64,000 bases of DNA. It comes from Trichosanthes cucumerina (Eukaryota > Streptophyta > Magnoliopsida > Cucurbitales > Cucurbitaceae). Each line of letters opens with the position of its first letter. The stretch's first letter is position 1. A program made the translations under genes and the position numbers. The notes under the pieces are model-generated. The model had not been told where the DNA came from, did no database searches, and was given only the letters and a program-made list of their open reading frames with translations. This document shows, piece after piece, positions 1 through 11,968 of this stretch. The stretch lies in the NCBI GenBank assembly GCA_036507285.1, contig CM071838.1, positions 57,788,821 through 57,852,820 of the forward strand, written 5' to 3'.

Positions 1-16
1 TCTTATTTCAGCAAAC

Positions 17-850
17 ATGTCTAGTTCAATTATTGCCCTATTAGCATCTGACAAACTAGTCGGCCACAATTTTCAAACATGGAAAAACAATATCAACATT
101 ATTTTGGTAATTGACGACCTTAAGTTCGTGCTCACTGAGGAGTGTTCTCAGGTGCCGAGCTCGACCGCATCACGAAGTGTTCGTGATGCGTACGATCGTT
201 GGATTAGGGCTAATGAAAAAGCCAAGGTCTATATCATTGCCAGTTTATCTGAAATATTGGCAAAGAAGCATGAGGTGATGATCACCGCTAAGGAGATCAT
301 GGAATCACTGCAGGACATGTTTGGACAACAGTCCTTTTAGGTCTGCGACGATTCCGTCAAACACGTCTTAAATGCAAGGATGAAGAAGGGGACGTCTGTC
401 CGTGAACATGTTCTGGACATAATGACCCACTTTAACGTGGCAGAGATAAACGGGGCTTCGATCGACGAATCGAACCAGGTCAGCTTTATCATGGAGACTC
501 TTCCGAATAGTTTCCTTCGGTTTCGTAGCAATGCTGTTATGAACAAGATAAGCTACACTCTGATCTCCTTACACAATGAGCTGCAGAACTTCCAGTCTCT
601 GATGCGAGTCAGGGGACCGGAAGCTGAGGCAAATGTTGTCTTCAGGTCCTATCACAGGGGTTCGACCTCTGGGACTAAATTTGCAGGTTCTTCAAGCCCG
701 AAAGGGAAGAAGAAGAAATTGAGAAAGGGTAAAGTTGACCGCACTGCCGCCCATAGGGCAAAAAGGTCAAGAAAGTTGCGGAGAAAGGAAAGTGTTTCCA
801 CTGCAACGGAGATGGTCACTGGAAGAGAAACTGTCTCAAGTCCTTATCGA
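17..850 (+). pseudogene. gag: copia Gag (UBN2 type), element A, broken
   Basis: Nucleocapsid/capsid protein of a copia element, which would package the element RNA in cytoplasmic particles. The frame opens MSSSIIALLASDKLVGHNF and continues with the usual WK(S/N)N(I/L)N and FVLTEEC blocks. A TAG at 338-340 replaces the CAG glutamine found in copy B (SFQVRH). The frame continues from about 380 (KKGTSVREHV) to about 750 and then shifts. The CCHC knuckle (CFHCNGDGHWKRNC, 793-834) lies in another frame, so at least one indel separates capsid from nucleocapsid. The start is fixed by alignment with the other copies, all of which begin MSS. Confidence 0.85.
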
Positions 851-1527
851 TAGGAAGAAAGAAGGTAAATGTGATTTACTTGTCGCAGAAACTTGTTTAG
901 TGGAGAGTAATGATTCTATCTGGATACTGGAATCAGGCGCCACTAACCATGTTTGTTCTTCTTTTTCAGGGAATTAGTTCTTGGCAGCAACTACAAGAGG
1001 GTGAGATAACACTACAGGTTGGATCTAGGGAGGTTGTCTCTGCTGGAACGATCGACACAGTGAAGCTATTTTTTGGCGGGAAGTACTTATTATTAGATAA
1101 ATTGTACATAGTTCCAAGGTTTACTAGAAACCTTGTTTCCATTTCCTGCCTATTAGAACATTGTATTTCAGTATCTTTTTCTGGTAATAAAGCATTTATT
1201 TCTAGAAATGGAAACTTGTTATGTTCTGCTTCACTTGAGAGTTATCTATACGTTTTAAATACTGAATTGTTTAAAAACGACTGAAACACGAACTAAAATA
1301 ATAAAGGTTTCTCCAATAGAAAATGCCCATCTTTGGCATCTAAAGTCAGGCCACATAAATCTCAATAGGATTGAAAAACTAGTGAAGAGCGGACTTCTAA
1401 ACAAGTTGAAAGAAAACTATTTACTGGTTTGTGAGCCATGCCTTGAAGGCAAAATGACCAAACTTCCTTTTAGTGGAAAAGGATATAGAGCCAAAGAGCC
1501 TCTTGAGCATATACATTCTGACCTCTG
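851..1527 (+). pseudogene. pol: copia protease and GAG-pre-integrase fragment, element A
   Basis: Remnant of the pol N-terminus. The protease active-site block reads ESGATNH (about 940-960). The catalytic Asp of DSGATNH is Glu here, so the aspartic protease would be inactive. A frameshift follows at about 970. The GAG-pre-integrase region is then readable (WHLKSGHINLNRIEKL near 1336, EGKMTKLPF near 1450), ending at the HSDLC that normally opens the integrase catalytic core. The reading frame then runs into LTR sequence, so the ORF ending at 1633 is chimeric and not a real gene. Confidence 0.8.
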
Positions 1528-3330
1528 TGTTGGGATGTATGTCCTAATCTCGTGTAAATTTGTAATATTACATATTGAAATAAATAAGAGTTATTTTTTC
1601 ATCACTTTGTGTCTCGCATTTTTACAAACTTAATCCAATAAACTAAGCTCAAAGTCATTGAATTATGAGAGAACTAGAACTTGAACAGTGTGTAGTGGAC
1701 ACACAGGGAGGATCACGTTCGAGTGAATGACCCGAACCACCTACAGTATATGGATAGGGTTGGAGACCTAATACTTGATACGTTGTGAATGTGGCCCGCT
1801 TTGTATTCGATACAATCGAGGTGATTTAGCTCGTTCACGTGGTTGACATGCGAGTGGGGGTATTTGGTGCAATGAGATTGTACAAGACCGGACCGTGAAT
1901 CATTAGACTTGTTGATGTAACACCGTTAACAATATAGGACTAATAACTTCGTAGATGACCAATAGTGACTCGATCTTAATCCTGAGCGTGTTTCAGACTC
2001 CTGTCTGTGGGGTCTGTCCTTTGACTATTACGGGTGAGGGTGGTCACAGTTACTCATCCAATATGTTTATCTTCTCAGAGACAGGACCACGTGGGGAGAT
2101 GGGAACTTGACTACGCGAGATGAAATTAACTCGTTCTCGAATTAGGAAAACTAGAGGGGTTGTTCCCTTAAGTGTTGTCTCCAGGGCTTGGACAACGGAC
2201 GCCCACCCTCCCGAGAAGGATGTTGTTTATGGTCGGACCATACAACGTAGTTGTTCATTAGAGAAGCAGTGGCACTTAAGGAGCAAGTGGTAGACACAGG
2301 GGTAAAATGGTAATTTGACCCAGCTGTGTCTACGAAGAACTTGTGAAGGGTTGGCTCACGGGCACTGGTTATATCGATGGACACAACTTGTCCTATAGTG
2401 ATGGGAGTGGAACTATGGGCTTTAGTGGAGTGTTATCGTAGCTAATGAATGTTGAATAACTTGGTCAAAGAGTTTGACAGGTTAATCTCGAATCATTTGA
2501 GCTCGTCATCTGTAGGTCCATTAGGTCCCTCGGTTGGCTCAAACTTGATAAATTGAGGGTTTACAGTTTGGTGTGAATTTGAAGTGTTCAAATTCATTAT
2601 TTTGGTATTTATGTCATTTATATGTGATATAGTTGACATAATATATAGTTTTATGTGAATGAGATTCATAATAAACTATAGGTTAACCTAATTGATTAAT
2701 TAGTGCTAATTTGGAGAAATTGAATTGAGAGAAATTAAATTGAATGTGATTTAATTTAAATTCCACAATTATACAAATGAGATTTGTATAATAAGGTATG
2801 AGATATCTTATTATATGTAATATGCAAATATGATTTGCATATTATAATGTTGTGGTAAAATGGTGGAGATTTTAACTCCACCACACACCATTATAAATAG
2901 ATGCATTCGAAGGCATCTTTGCACAAGTCTTGCCATTTTTTGGATTTGACATCCAAGAGAAAAGAATTCTCTCACAAAAATTCTCTCTACACTCTCCAAA
3001 ATTCTCTCCACCCAAAAATCAAAAGGAGTCCTACAACTCTTGCTCAACCTACCGAGAACAACCGAGAAGATCTTTCGGAGGTGTCACTGTTCTTGGTTCG
3101 AGAGATCGTGTGTAGAGATCGTCGGAACGAAAGGAGTTTGTGACCGGAGAAGAAAACCTTAAAGAAGTGTTCTTCAATAAGTAAGTACCCTTTACTTTCT
3201 GTTTTCTTCTTGAAAATTGTATGTTTAGCCTAGGATTTAAGAGTTAAATTCAATTTTAAGAAATCAGTAGCATAACGTAAAACCACAACGTTTCATGTCG
3301 TTTTCCACTGCGGGTGTTTCATTCCCTTCA
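1528..3330 (+). repeat. Copia-1 LTR shared by A (as 3' LTR) and B (as 5' LTR)
   Basis: Long terminal repeat of 1803 bp that begins TGTTGGGATGTATG and ends ATTCCCTTCA, followed directly by a tRNA-iMet primer site. It matches the B 3' LTR (11979-15067 without its insertion) along its length and, in reverse, both LTRs of element E. A TATA box (TATAAATA, 2892-2899) lies about 440 bp before the end, so U3 is about 1.4 kb. No ORF in it looks coding. Confidence 0.88.
2892..2899 (+). promoter_or_regulatory. TATA box of the Copia-1 LTR
   Basis: TATAAATA lies in an AT-rich U3, followed by a pyrimidine-rich, ATG-poor R/U5. The equivalent site in the B 3' LTR near 14630 is degraded (TTATTAAAGG). The E LTRs carry TATATAAA on the minus strand at 50086-50093 and 58065-58072. 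Confidence 0.6.
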
Positions 3331-3332
3331 AT

Positions 3333-3343
3333 TGGTATCAGAG
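3333..3343 (+). other. primer binding site, tRNA-iMet type
   Basis: TGGTATCAGAG stands two bases after the LTR end. It is complementary to the 3' end of plant initiator-Met tRNA, as in most copia elements. The last base of the usual TGGTATCAGAGC is changed to T here. Confidence 0.85.
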
Positions 3344-3687
3344 TAAATCGTTGGTTATTTCGTTCTGCATTCTGGATTTCTTAAAATTAGGTGAGTATGC
3401 TTTAATTTCATGTGATGAAATTGTGGTTTGCATGTTGGATGTTTCGGTTTTGGCACTTTTAATTAGATTTATATTTTCGTTGATGAGATCAATGTAAGGG
3501 CCCGATGTTTTGGGTAAATTTAATGTAAATCGAGTCTGTAAGTCCATGTCATTTGTGGCAAGAGTTGTCGTGAAGAAATCGGAGCAGAAACGAGCAAAAA
3601 AACGACGAAGAATAGCAAAGGAGTTTGCTGTACAGTTGATCGGACTCTCAACACCGTCCGTGCGGAACTAAGCGCGCTGCAGGCACA

Positions 3688-3771
3688 GCGTTGCGACGCC
3701 TAGCGCGGCGTTGCAACGTTTGGGGCGTTGTGCACGCTGCCAAGATGGTTGGTAGTGCAGCGTTGCAACGA
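3688..3771 (+). repeat. GCGTTGCAACG palindrome cluster in B leader
   Basis: Copies and variants stand at 3688-3699 (GCGTTGCGACGC), 3708-3719 (GCGTTGCAACGT) and 3760-3771 (GCGTTGCAACGA), with GCGCGC-type sequence between them. The block is far more GC-rich than its surroundings. Confidence 0.75.
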
Positions 3772-4871
3772 TGGCTACAGCTCTGCATCGATAGTGGGTA
3801 ATTCCAACGAGCAGTTCACGGGAGAGTGGCAAGTTGGGACGGTTTATTTCAGTTTTTTATTATATTTAATTTATTTTATTATGTAAAATGTATTTATTAA
3901 TTAATTTTATCAATTAATATTAATATAAGTGTTATATTAATGTTAATTTATTAAATTAATGTCCCTAGGGTGTCAAAACCAGTCTAATATTGTTGTTTAA
4001 TTAAATTATGCAATTGTTGTATGATTTACATTTTCTATGTGCATAATGTATGTCATATAGATTAAAATCCCACCTTAGGTTATGCAGTTCATGCATCATT
4101 TTTATATTATAAAAATAATAATATATAGTATGCATGATATGATTATATTATAAGAGTTGTAATATAATTTATGTTTTTAAATTTAATTAATATAAGTATT
4201 ATATTTCTTAGATTGAAAGCATTGACATGCATTTGTAAATGTGATGTATGTATATTATATAGTTTATTATTCATGTGATGAATGATCAAGCATTATAATA
4301 TAGCAATGCATGCAACATAAGTTAATTATTAGGTTTAAATGGTTTAGAACTTGAATAATTAGACTTAGGTTTTCTAATTCTAATAAGATTAGAATTAGAA
4401 AATCATATATGACTTATGAATGGTGACTAATTAGTAACTCTGTCTAAGGAAGGTTCTGTCTAAGACTGAGGTATTTAAGCTGACGCTTTGCGGAATACCC
4501 CTACCTGGGAACCGACGGGGGAGTAAATTTGGTCCGAAGATTCATAGGTTATATTCTCGTGAGTGGCGTTTAATTAAAAGTTGATTAAATTACTCACATA
4601 GACGTCCCCTTTCGGATGGTATTTGTATGAGTCAATATTCAACATGAATGGAGAGAGTATTTATAGTGAGTGGGAGTGGGATCTGTGAAAATGGGACCCA
4701 CGGTCACTTTTATCGATTCACACCGTGAGACGCGTTTGATCCGCCTGCTAGTTTAGCATGGACCAGACAATTCATTCGGAGAGCCTTGATCATGGGAGTC
4801 GGAACACCGTGAATTCCCAAAAGGGATACAATTGCCTTTTGGTTTTCCTTTGTAGTCCTCCCTTCGGTGGC

Positions 4872-5089
4872 TATTGTTTGGATGGATACTTGGAAATTTA
4901 AAGATAGAGGGTGACACTCACGGGATTCATTAAGAGTTAATGAATTCATACCGAATAATAGTAACTGGATGCCTAATGGAATAAGAGTTATTCTGGTATT
5001 AGGGTATGGTCGAGAAAGTCTTGTCCTAGAGGAGAAGTGTTTCTATTCATCCTTCGGTGGCGGTCATTCTAAACCTTTAGGATATCATT
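4872..5089 (+). repeat. 218-bp leader direct repeat, copy 1
   Basis: Runs from TATTGTTTGGATGGATACTT to TATCATT and is nearly identical to 5698-5915. The leader of element E has this block only once, so the duplication is specific to B. Confidence 0.85.
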
Positions 5090-5697
5090 AGGTCCCTCCG
5101 TTGGCTCAATATGGAAATAAGAAGGGTTTATAGTTTGGAGTGAGATTGAAATGTTCAATTTCATGTTTAAAATGGATATGTCAATTATATATGATATAAT
5201 TGATATAACATATGGTTCAATCCATGAGAAATATATCATAAGAGCACTATAAGGGTAGGATGGTCATTTCCATCCTATTTCTCTATAAATATGTGCATGA
5301 AATGCACATTTGTCAAGCTAATTCAAAAGGCAACCCTAGTGCTCTTTAGACAAGTGCTTTTAGTTGGAAAAGTTCCAAAGCACTTGCTTTCTTAAAATCT
5401 CTTAACTCCAAAAGAGGTTCCACCACCTTCCCTCTCCTAGAGATGCAACGGAGAAGATCTAGCAGATGAATTAAAAACTACTTCGTAGTTTGTGAATTAC
5501 GCGAGATCATTTAGATTGTGAGAACGTGAGGATCAAAGGAGCACGTGTTTTTTTGTCTACAAAGGTAACATACTTGCTGAACATATGATCTAATAAGCAT
5601 GCTTAATCATTTTATGTAAATTTTTTATTTGATCTATGTAATACATTACAAGAACACGCGATTCAAATCGCTTCCGCAACGGGATTCAATCCCATCA
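5090..5697 (+). repeat. Foreign LTR 3' portion lodged in the B leader
   Basis: A 608-bp segment that looks like the second half of a copia LTR. It opens with the GGTCCCTCCGTTGGCTCAAT block seen inside other LTRs here, and carries a TATA box (TATAAATA, 5284-5291). It ends GGGATTCAATCCCATCA, a typical LTR terminus, with no primer site after it. It sits exactly between the two copies of the 218-bp repeat, as if the leader had been recombined or template-switched with another element. Confidence 0.65.
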
Positions 5698-5915
5698 TAT
5701 TGTTTGGACGAATACTTGGAAATTTAAAGATAGAGGGTGACACTCACGGGATTCATTAAGAGTTAATGGATTCAGACCGAATAATAGTAACTTGATGCCT
5801 AATGGAATAAGTGTTATTCTGGTATTAGGGTCTGGTCGAGAAAATCTCGTCCTAGAGGAGGAAAGTTTCTGTCTACCCTTCGGTGGCGGTCATTCTAAAC
5901 CTTTGGGGTATCATT
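5698..5915 (+). repeat. 218-bp leader direct repeat, copy 2
   Basis: Second copy of 4872-5089, same length. This copy continues into the normal pre-gag leader (AATAACCTAGGGATCA and onward), as in element E. Confidence 0.85.
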
Positions 5916-6022
5916 GCAATTTTTAATAACCTAGGGATCATAGGATAAAAATTTTCTAAAACCTGATTGGATTTTCAAAGTTTTTGCGAGACTAATTCAA
6001 AGTTTTTCTTCTTTCAGCAAAA

Positions 6023-6930
6023 ATGTCTAGTTCAATAATCGCCCTATTTGCTTCTGACAAACTGGTTGGCGACGACTTTTGAACGTGGAAAAACAATATT
6101 AACACTATACTGGTAACTGACGATCTTAAGTTCGTGCTCACTGAGGAGTGTCCTCTGGTGTCTGGCTCGACCACATCGGGAAGTGTTCGTGATACGTACC
6201 ATTGGTGGATCAGGGCCAATGAAAAGGCCAAGGTCTACATAATTGCCAGCTTGTCTAAAGTTTTGGCAAATAAGCATGAGGTGATAATCACCGCTAAGGA
6301 GATCATGGAATCACTGCAGGACATGTTTGGACAACATTCCTTTCAGGTCCGCCACGATTCCCTCAAACACGTCTTCAATGCAAGGATGAAGGAGGGGACG
6401 TCTGTCCGTGAACATGTTCTGGACATGATGACCCACTTTAACCTGGCAGAGATGAACGGGACTTCGATCGACGAGTCGAGCCAGGTCAGATTTATCATGG
6501 AGACTCTTTCGAAGAGTTTCCTTCAGTTTTGTAGGAACACTGTTATGAACAAAATAAGCTACACTCTAACCTCCCTACTCAATGAACTGCAGAACTTCCA
6601 GTCTCTGATGCGAGTCAGAGGACCGAAAGTTGAGGCAAATGTTGCCTATAGGTCCTATCACAGGGGTTCGACCTCTAGGACTAAGTCTGCAGGTTCTTCA
6701 AGCCCGAAAGGGAAGAAGAATAAATTGAGGAAGGGTAAAGTTGATCGCGCTGCCACCCAGAAGGGCAAAAATGTCAAGGAAGTTGCAGAGAAAGGAAAGT
6801 GTTTCCACTGCAACAGGGAAGGTCACTAGAAGAGAAATTGTCCCAAGTTCCTTGCCGACAGGAAGAAATAAGGTAAATGTGATTTACTGGTTATAGAAAC
6901 TTTTTTAGTGCAGAGTAGTGACTCTGTCTG
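6023..6930 (+). pseudogene. gag: copia Gag, element B, broken
   Basis: Full-length Gag frame starting MSSSIIALFASDKLVGDDF. A TGA at 6080-6082 interrupts the N-terminus. The frame then stays open from 6134 to 6829 (231 codons) through the capsid (MESLQDMFGQ, REHVLDMMTHFN, NELQNFQSLM) and the basic linker. The CCHC knuckle (6800-6841) reads CFHCNREGH then a TAG where copies G and A have Trp, and then KRNC. A further TAA follows at about 6868. All stops are in the ancestral frame, so the break is by point mutation. Confidence 0.88.
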
Positions 6931-8764
6931 GATATTGGATTCAGGCACCACTAACCATGTTTGTTCTTCTATTCAGGGAATTAGTTTCTGGCAGCGGCTG
7001 CGAGAGGGTGAGATAACGCTCCGAGTTGGATCTGGGAAGGTTGTATCTGTTGCAGCAATCGGCACGGTGAAGTTATTTTTTGGCGGGAAGTACTTATTAT
7101 TAGATAATTTGTACATAGTACCAGGGTTTACTAGAAACCTTGTTTCTATTTCCTACCTTATTGAACATTGTATTTCTGTTACTTTTGAATTAAATAAACC
7201 GTTTATTTCTTTCAAAGGCAACTTGTTATGTTCAGTTTCACTTGAGAGTAATTTGTATGTTTGAAAACCTAATTTAGTCAAAAGTGTTTTGAATATTGAA
7301 TTCTTAAAAACGGCTCAAACACGAACTAAAAGAATAAAAGTTTCTCCAAAAGAAAATGCCCATCTTTGGCATCTAAGATTCGGCCACATAAATCTCAATA
7401 GGATTGAGAGACTAGTGAAGAGTGGACTTCTAAGCGAGTTGGAAGAAAACTGTTTACCAGTTTGTGAGTCATGCCTAGAAGGCAAAATGACCAAACGTCC
7501 TTTTGGTGGAAAAGGATATAGAGCCAAAGAGCCTCTTGAGCTTATACATTCTGACCTCTGTGGTCCGATGAGTGTTAGAGCACGAGGGGGGTTACGAATA
7601 CTTTGAATCTTTCATAGATGACTATTCGAGGTATGGGTATATTTACCTAATGCATAGGAAGTCTGAAACTCTTGAAAAGTTCAACGAGTACAAGACTGAG
7701 GTTGAGAACTTGTTAGGTAAAACAATTAAAACACTTCGATCGGATCGAGGTGGAGAGTATATGGACACTGAATTCCAGGACTATATGGTAGAACATGAAA
7801 TTACGTCCCAACTCTCAGCACCTGGTATGCCACAACAGAATGGTGTATCGAAAAAGAGAAAAGAACCCTGTTGGACATGGTTCGGTCGATGATGAGCTAT
7901 GCTCATCTCCCTGATTCTTTTTGGGGTTACGCAATGGAGACTGCAGTATACATTTTGAACTACGTTCCGTCGAAGAGTGTTTCACAAGCACCTTTCGAAA
8001 CCCGAAATGGACGTAAAGGCAGTTTACACCATTTCAGGATTTGGGGATGCCCGACCCATGTGTTGGTGTCAAACCTGAAGAAGTTGGAGCCCCGTTCAAA
8101 GTTGTGTCTCTTTGTAGGGTACCCAAAAGAGACTAGGTGTGGTCTGTTTTACGATCCTAAGGAAAATAGGGTGTTTGTGTCAACAAATGCCACTTTCCTT
8201 GAGGAAGACCACGTCAGGGATCACTAACCAAGGAGTAAGATTGTGTTAAACGAAATGGGCAGTACATCAGCAAGGGTTGCTGATGGTGCTAGTACATCAA
8301 CAAGTGTTGTTGATCCTAGCTCGTCTAGTCAAGTACGTTCTCAAGAGTTAAGAATGTCTTGACGTAATGGGAGGGTTGTGAGACAGCCTGAACGTTACAT
8401 GGATTTAGCTGAAACTCAAGTCGTCACCCCTGATGATGACTGCGAGGATCCATTGACCTATGATCAGGCAATGACAGACGTTGGCAAAGACGAATGGATT
8501 AAAGCTATGGACCAGGAAATGGAGTCGATGTACTTCAATTCCGTTTGGGAGCTTATGGACTAACCAGATGCGGTCAAACATATTGGTTGCAAGTGGATCT
8601 ACAAGCGTAAACATGGCGTAGATGGGAAGGTGCAGATCTTAAAAGCCAAACTAGTGGCAAAGGGGTTTACCCAGGTTGAATGGGTTGACAATGAGGAAAC
8701 CTTTTCTCCTATTGCCATGGTAAAGTTGATCAGGATCCTTCTGGCCATTGTCGAATATTATGAC
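6931..8764 (+). pseudogene. pol: copia Pol part 1 (PR, pre-IN, IN, start of RT), element B, broken
   Basis: Protease DSGTTNH (6938-6958, catalytic Asp kept, Ala to Thr) is followed by GAG-pre-integrase (WHLRFGHINLNRIERL near 7368) and integrase. Integrase keeps the first Asp (HSDLCGPM near 7553) and the second (LRSDRGGEY near 7740). The third catalytic Glu is lost: the segment reads QQNGVSKKRK where G has SERRN, next to a deletion that shifts frame near 7860. More frame changes occur at 7572-7606, and stops at 8227, 8362 and 8563. The RT N-terminus (CKWIYKRK near 8590) runs to 8764, where a solo LTR interrupts the codons for YYDYEVWQMDV. Confidence 0.88.
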
Positions 8765-10611
8765 TGAAAGAGTCTAGATTAAGAAAACGGAAGCAATTTT
8801 GGATCTTGAACACTCTAAGTTGATCAATTTTGTAAAATAAAAAACATGCTCAAAGCTGGAAAAACAAAGGGATAGAAAACTCAATTTTGAAGATCAAATT
8901 CTCTTCACCCGGTGTATGGTTTTCAACACGAACACTTCGTGGACAACCGTTAGAGTCTTCTCTACTATCCGGACCTTAGAATGGATTGTGGGATCCTAGG
9001 TTGAGAGAATTTGGAAGAAAAGACCTCAAAGGTCACTAATTCGGGAATATTCAATTTTCTGCAAAATCCTCTCAACATCCCTCAAATCACCATTATATAA
9101 AGCTTCAAAAAGTTTCAATGGAGGGACAACTCAAGGGTGATGAGGATGCTTTGAGATGGAGGTGGCTAATTTTGGTGAATTTTGAAGATGAGAGGGATTG
9201 GGCAAGTTGTACTTTGGATTTTATTGAAAATCCATGAAAATCCACTTATTTCCATTTAATTTTAATTTAAAAATCAAAATTTAATTGATTTTTAATCAAA
9301 ATTAATTTAATTAATTAAATTATTAAATAATTAATTAATTTTTAATTTAATTTAATATCAAATATTAAATTAAATAAATTACCCGATCCCGATCGATTTT
9401 CCGAACACGAATCATTATTCATGCTATAAACTGATCAAATATTTAAATCATATTTTAATATATCCACCTCCTGTTAATCATAGTTTAATTCATAATTAAG
9501 CTATGACTCGTTAAATATATCATATATAATTAACGATTTCTCCCAAAAACGAATTTGAACAATTCAAACTATTTTCTCTCAAAATGTTACAAGGCTTAGT
9601 CCGAGCTAGCAAGGAGGACCTAATGGACCTACAGATCATGAGCTCCAACGATATGAGATTAACCGGCCAAACTCTTTAGCATAGCTAATCAACATTCGTT
9701 AACCACCGGGACACTCCACTAAAGCCCAGTGGATGCATTCTCCTCACTGTAGATATATTTCTGTCCACTTGATATAACCATGATTAGTAAGTCGATCCTT
9801 CACAGGTCATTCGTAATTACAGCTGGGTCAAAAATCACAGTCGATCCTTACGTCCCACTGATCCTCTAAGGAACAATTGGTTTGTGGTCCAACCAGCAAA
9901 CCGAATCCCTCTCGGGCCAATGAGAGGGGTGGACCCATTGTTCAAGACTTGGAGTCAGCACTTAAGGGAACAACCTCTCTACTAGTCCCTAAAGCGGGTA
10001 GGAGTGAATTCCATCTTGCAGAACTATGTTCCCAGCTATCTACCCAGTTTTATCCCTGAAATGGGAGGCTTATTGAGTTGACAGTCTCGAGCCACTCTCA
10101 TCCATGCAAATCTAAGGATAATCCGAATAAACAGGAGTTCATAGAACGCTCAGGATTAAGATCGAGTTACCTAGGTCATCGTATGAATATAGTCGATTAA
10201 GGCGATGCATGCAATTATTATAAAGTCTAAGTGACTATTGCGCGGTCCATCTTATGCAAACTCATTGCACGCAGGCGCCCCCACTCACATGTCTCCACAT
10301 GAGCGATTTAGGATCACATCGTTTGTTCTCTACAAAGTGGGCGCGTCCATAGTGTCCCGGGATAAGGTACCCAACCCTATCCTTATACTATAGATCGCTT
10401 ACGGCTATAACTTGAACTTGATCCACTTTTATGTCACACATAAAGTTCAAGTATTCATTTTATAGCCAAGGGTTCTTTATTGGATTAAGGTTACACAATA
10501 CACAATAGTCAATAACACCTTTACTGAATAAATTTCAATAACAACTTTGTTGTGAAACAGAATATACATTCAGTTTACAAAACCACGAGTTTTAGGACAT
10601 AAAACCCAACA
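8765..10611 (-). mobile_element. Solo LTR, Copia-2 family, inserted in element B RT
   Basis: 1847 bp, TGAAAGAGTCTAGATTAAG to AAAACCCAACA, flanked by the 5-bp duplication atgac (8760-8764 and 10612-10616). Read on the minus strand it matches the G 3' LTR (23503-25373) from start to end. There is no internal domain, so it is the product of LTR-LTR recombination. A TATA motif (minus strand TATATAA) lies at 9093-9099. The ORF at 9877-10059 is LTR sequence, not a gene. Confidence 0.92.
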
Positions 10612-11854
10612 ATGACTATGAGGTATGGCAGATGGATGTGAAGACAACCTTTCTGAATGGCAATCTTGATGAGACCATCTACATGGACCAGCCCAAGGGG
10701 TTCATTTCCCAAGGCCAAGAGCAAAAGGTTTGTCGGCTTCAAAGGTCTATTTATGGACTGAAACAAGCCTCAAGGTCTTGGAATATAAAGTTTGATGAGG
10801 CAATCAAATCTTATGGCTTTGATCAGAATGTTGACGAGCCTTGTGTTTACAAGAAAATCGTCAACAACATTGTTGCATTTCTTATATTGTATGTGAATGA
10901 TATCCTTCTCATTGGAAATGAGGTAGGGTTTCTTACTGACATTAAGAAATGGTCGGCTTCGCAATTCCAAATGAAAGATTTGGGAGAGGCTCAGTATGTT
11001 CTAGGTATCCACATAGTCCGAAACCGGAAGAACAGAACGCTAACCATGTCTCAGGCATTTTATATTAACAAGATGTTGTCTAGATATAAGATGCAGAACT
11101 CCAAGAAGGATTTGCTACCTTTCAGGCATGAGGTTCACCTGTCTTAGGATCAATGTCCTAAGACGCATTAAGAAGTTGAGCATATGAGACGAATCTCTTA
11201 TTCTTCAGCTGTAGGGAGCCTCATGTATATCATGTTGTGTACTGGGTCCGACATCTGTTATGCAGTTGGGATTGTCAATAGGTATCAATCCAATCCAGGA
11301 TTAATAACTGGACAGCCGTAAAGGCAATCCTCAAGTATTTTAGGAGAACGAGGAACTACAACCTTGTGTATGAAAGTGGGAATTTGATCCTTACGGGATG
11401 CACGGACTGTGACTTTCAGACCGATAAGGATTCTAGGAAATCCACTTCGGGGTTGGCGTTCATTCTGAACGGAGGAGCTGTAGTGTGGCGAAGCATCAAA
11501 CAGGGATGCATCGTTGATTCCACGATGGAAGCTGAATATGTTGCGGCTTGTGAAGCTGCAAAGAAAGCTGTTTGGCTAATGAAGTTAATGCTGGATTTGA
11601 AAGTTGTTCCAAATATGAACTTGCCAATCACCCTGTTTCGTGACAACAGTGGTGCAGTAGCCAACTCGAGAGAACCTCGGAGTCATAAGAGGGGCAAGCA
11701 TATTGAGCAGAAGTATCACCTGATACGAGAGATTGTGCACCGCGGGGACGTAACAGTCACACAGATAGCGTCGGAGCACAACGTTGCCGATTCATTTACA
11801 AAGGCCCTCACGGCTAAGGTGTTTGAGGGTCACCTAGAGAGTTTATGTCTTTGA
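10612..11854 (+). pseudogene. pol: copia Pol part 2 (RT and RNase H), element B, broken
   Basis: Resumes exactly where 8764 left off (YEVWQMDVKTTFLNGNL). The RT palm motif YVDD is YVND here: codon 10896-10898 is AAT, which would abolish polymerase activity. A TAG at about 11145 and a small deletion near 11300 break the connection domain. RNase H (GCTDCDFQTDKDSRKSTSG, then DSTMEAEYVAACE, RDNSGAV and GKHIEQKYHLIRE) is open from 11366 to the natural stop at 11854 (FEGHLESLCL). Confidence 0.88.
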
Positions 11855-11968
11855 GGGCTTCCTGACTAAATCAAGTAGGAGTATTGTAAAGGGTATTCAA
11901 TGCCCTAGTTTATTGTATTATTACTGTACATTTGAGAAATGTATTTTGTACTCCACTAGCTTAGTTCA

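Larger units (their letters stand above)
1..1527 (+). mobile_element. Copia-1 element A, internal region only (5' part outside window, 3' part deleted)
   Basis: This is the internal region of a Ty1/copia retrotransposon. It starts just before the gag ATG (17) and runs through gag, protease and the GAG-pre-integrase zone. It stops abruptly at the first residues of integrase, where the sequence for HSDLC joins directly to an LTR start (TGTTGGGATG) at 1528. Integrase, RT and RNase H are absent. A parallel copy (element B, 6023-11854) shows what is missing. No target duplication supports B having inserted here (ctctg on the left of the LTR, gaact after B's far end). I therefore read A and B as one recombined tandem sharing the LTR at 1528-3330. 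Confidence 0.85.
3344..6022 (+). other. 2.7-kb untranslated leader of Copia-1 element B
   Basis: Between the primer site and the gag ATG there is no credible coding frame. The leader contains, in order, a palindrome cluster (3688-3771), AT-rich sequence to about 4430, a conserved block around CTTAAGCTGACG (4477-4510), TTCGG-containing blocks (4600-4640, 4860-4880) and a GTCGGAACACCGTGAA block (4798-4813). A 218-bp direct repeat with foreign LTR sequence between its copies follows. Several of these blocks recur in the leaders of E, F and C, so they are probably functional parts of the element RNA rather than random filler. Confidence 0.7.

Noticed and set aside
1523..1532. Simple insertion of element B into element A
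   Set aside because: The 5 bp before the LTR (ctctg) do not match the 5 bp after B's far LTR (gaact), and the missing part of A's pol does not reappear beyond 15067.
1382..1633. 83-codon ORF running from element A pol into the LTR
   Set aside because: The C-terminal half is LTR sequence read through the A/LTR junction; only the part to 1527 is real pol.
9877..10059. Open frame MVCGPTSKPNPSRANERGG and its relatives at 24053, 39013 and 47696
   Set aside because: The same frame appears at the same place in every Copia-2 LTR, on whichever strand the LTR lies. It lacks any element-level or domain support and is conserved only as part of the LTR.
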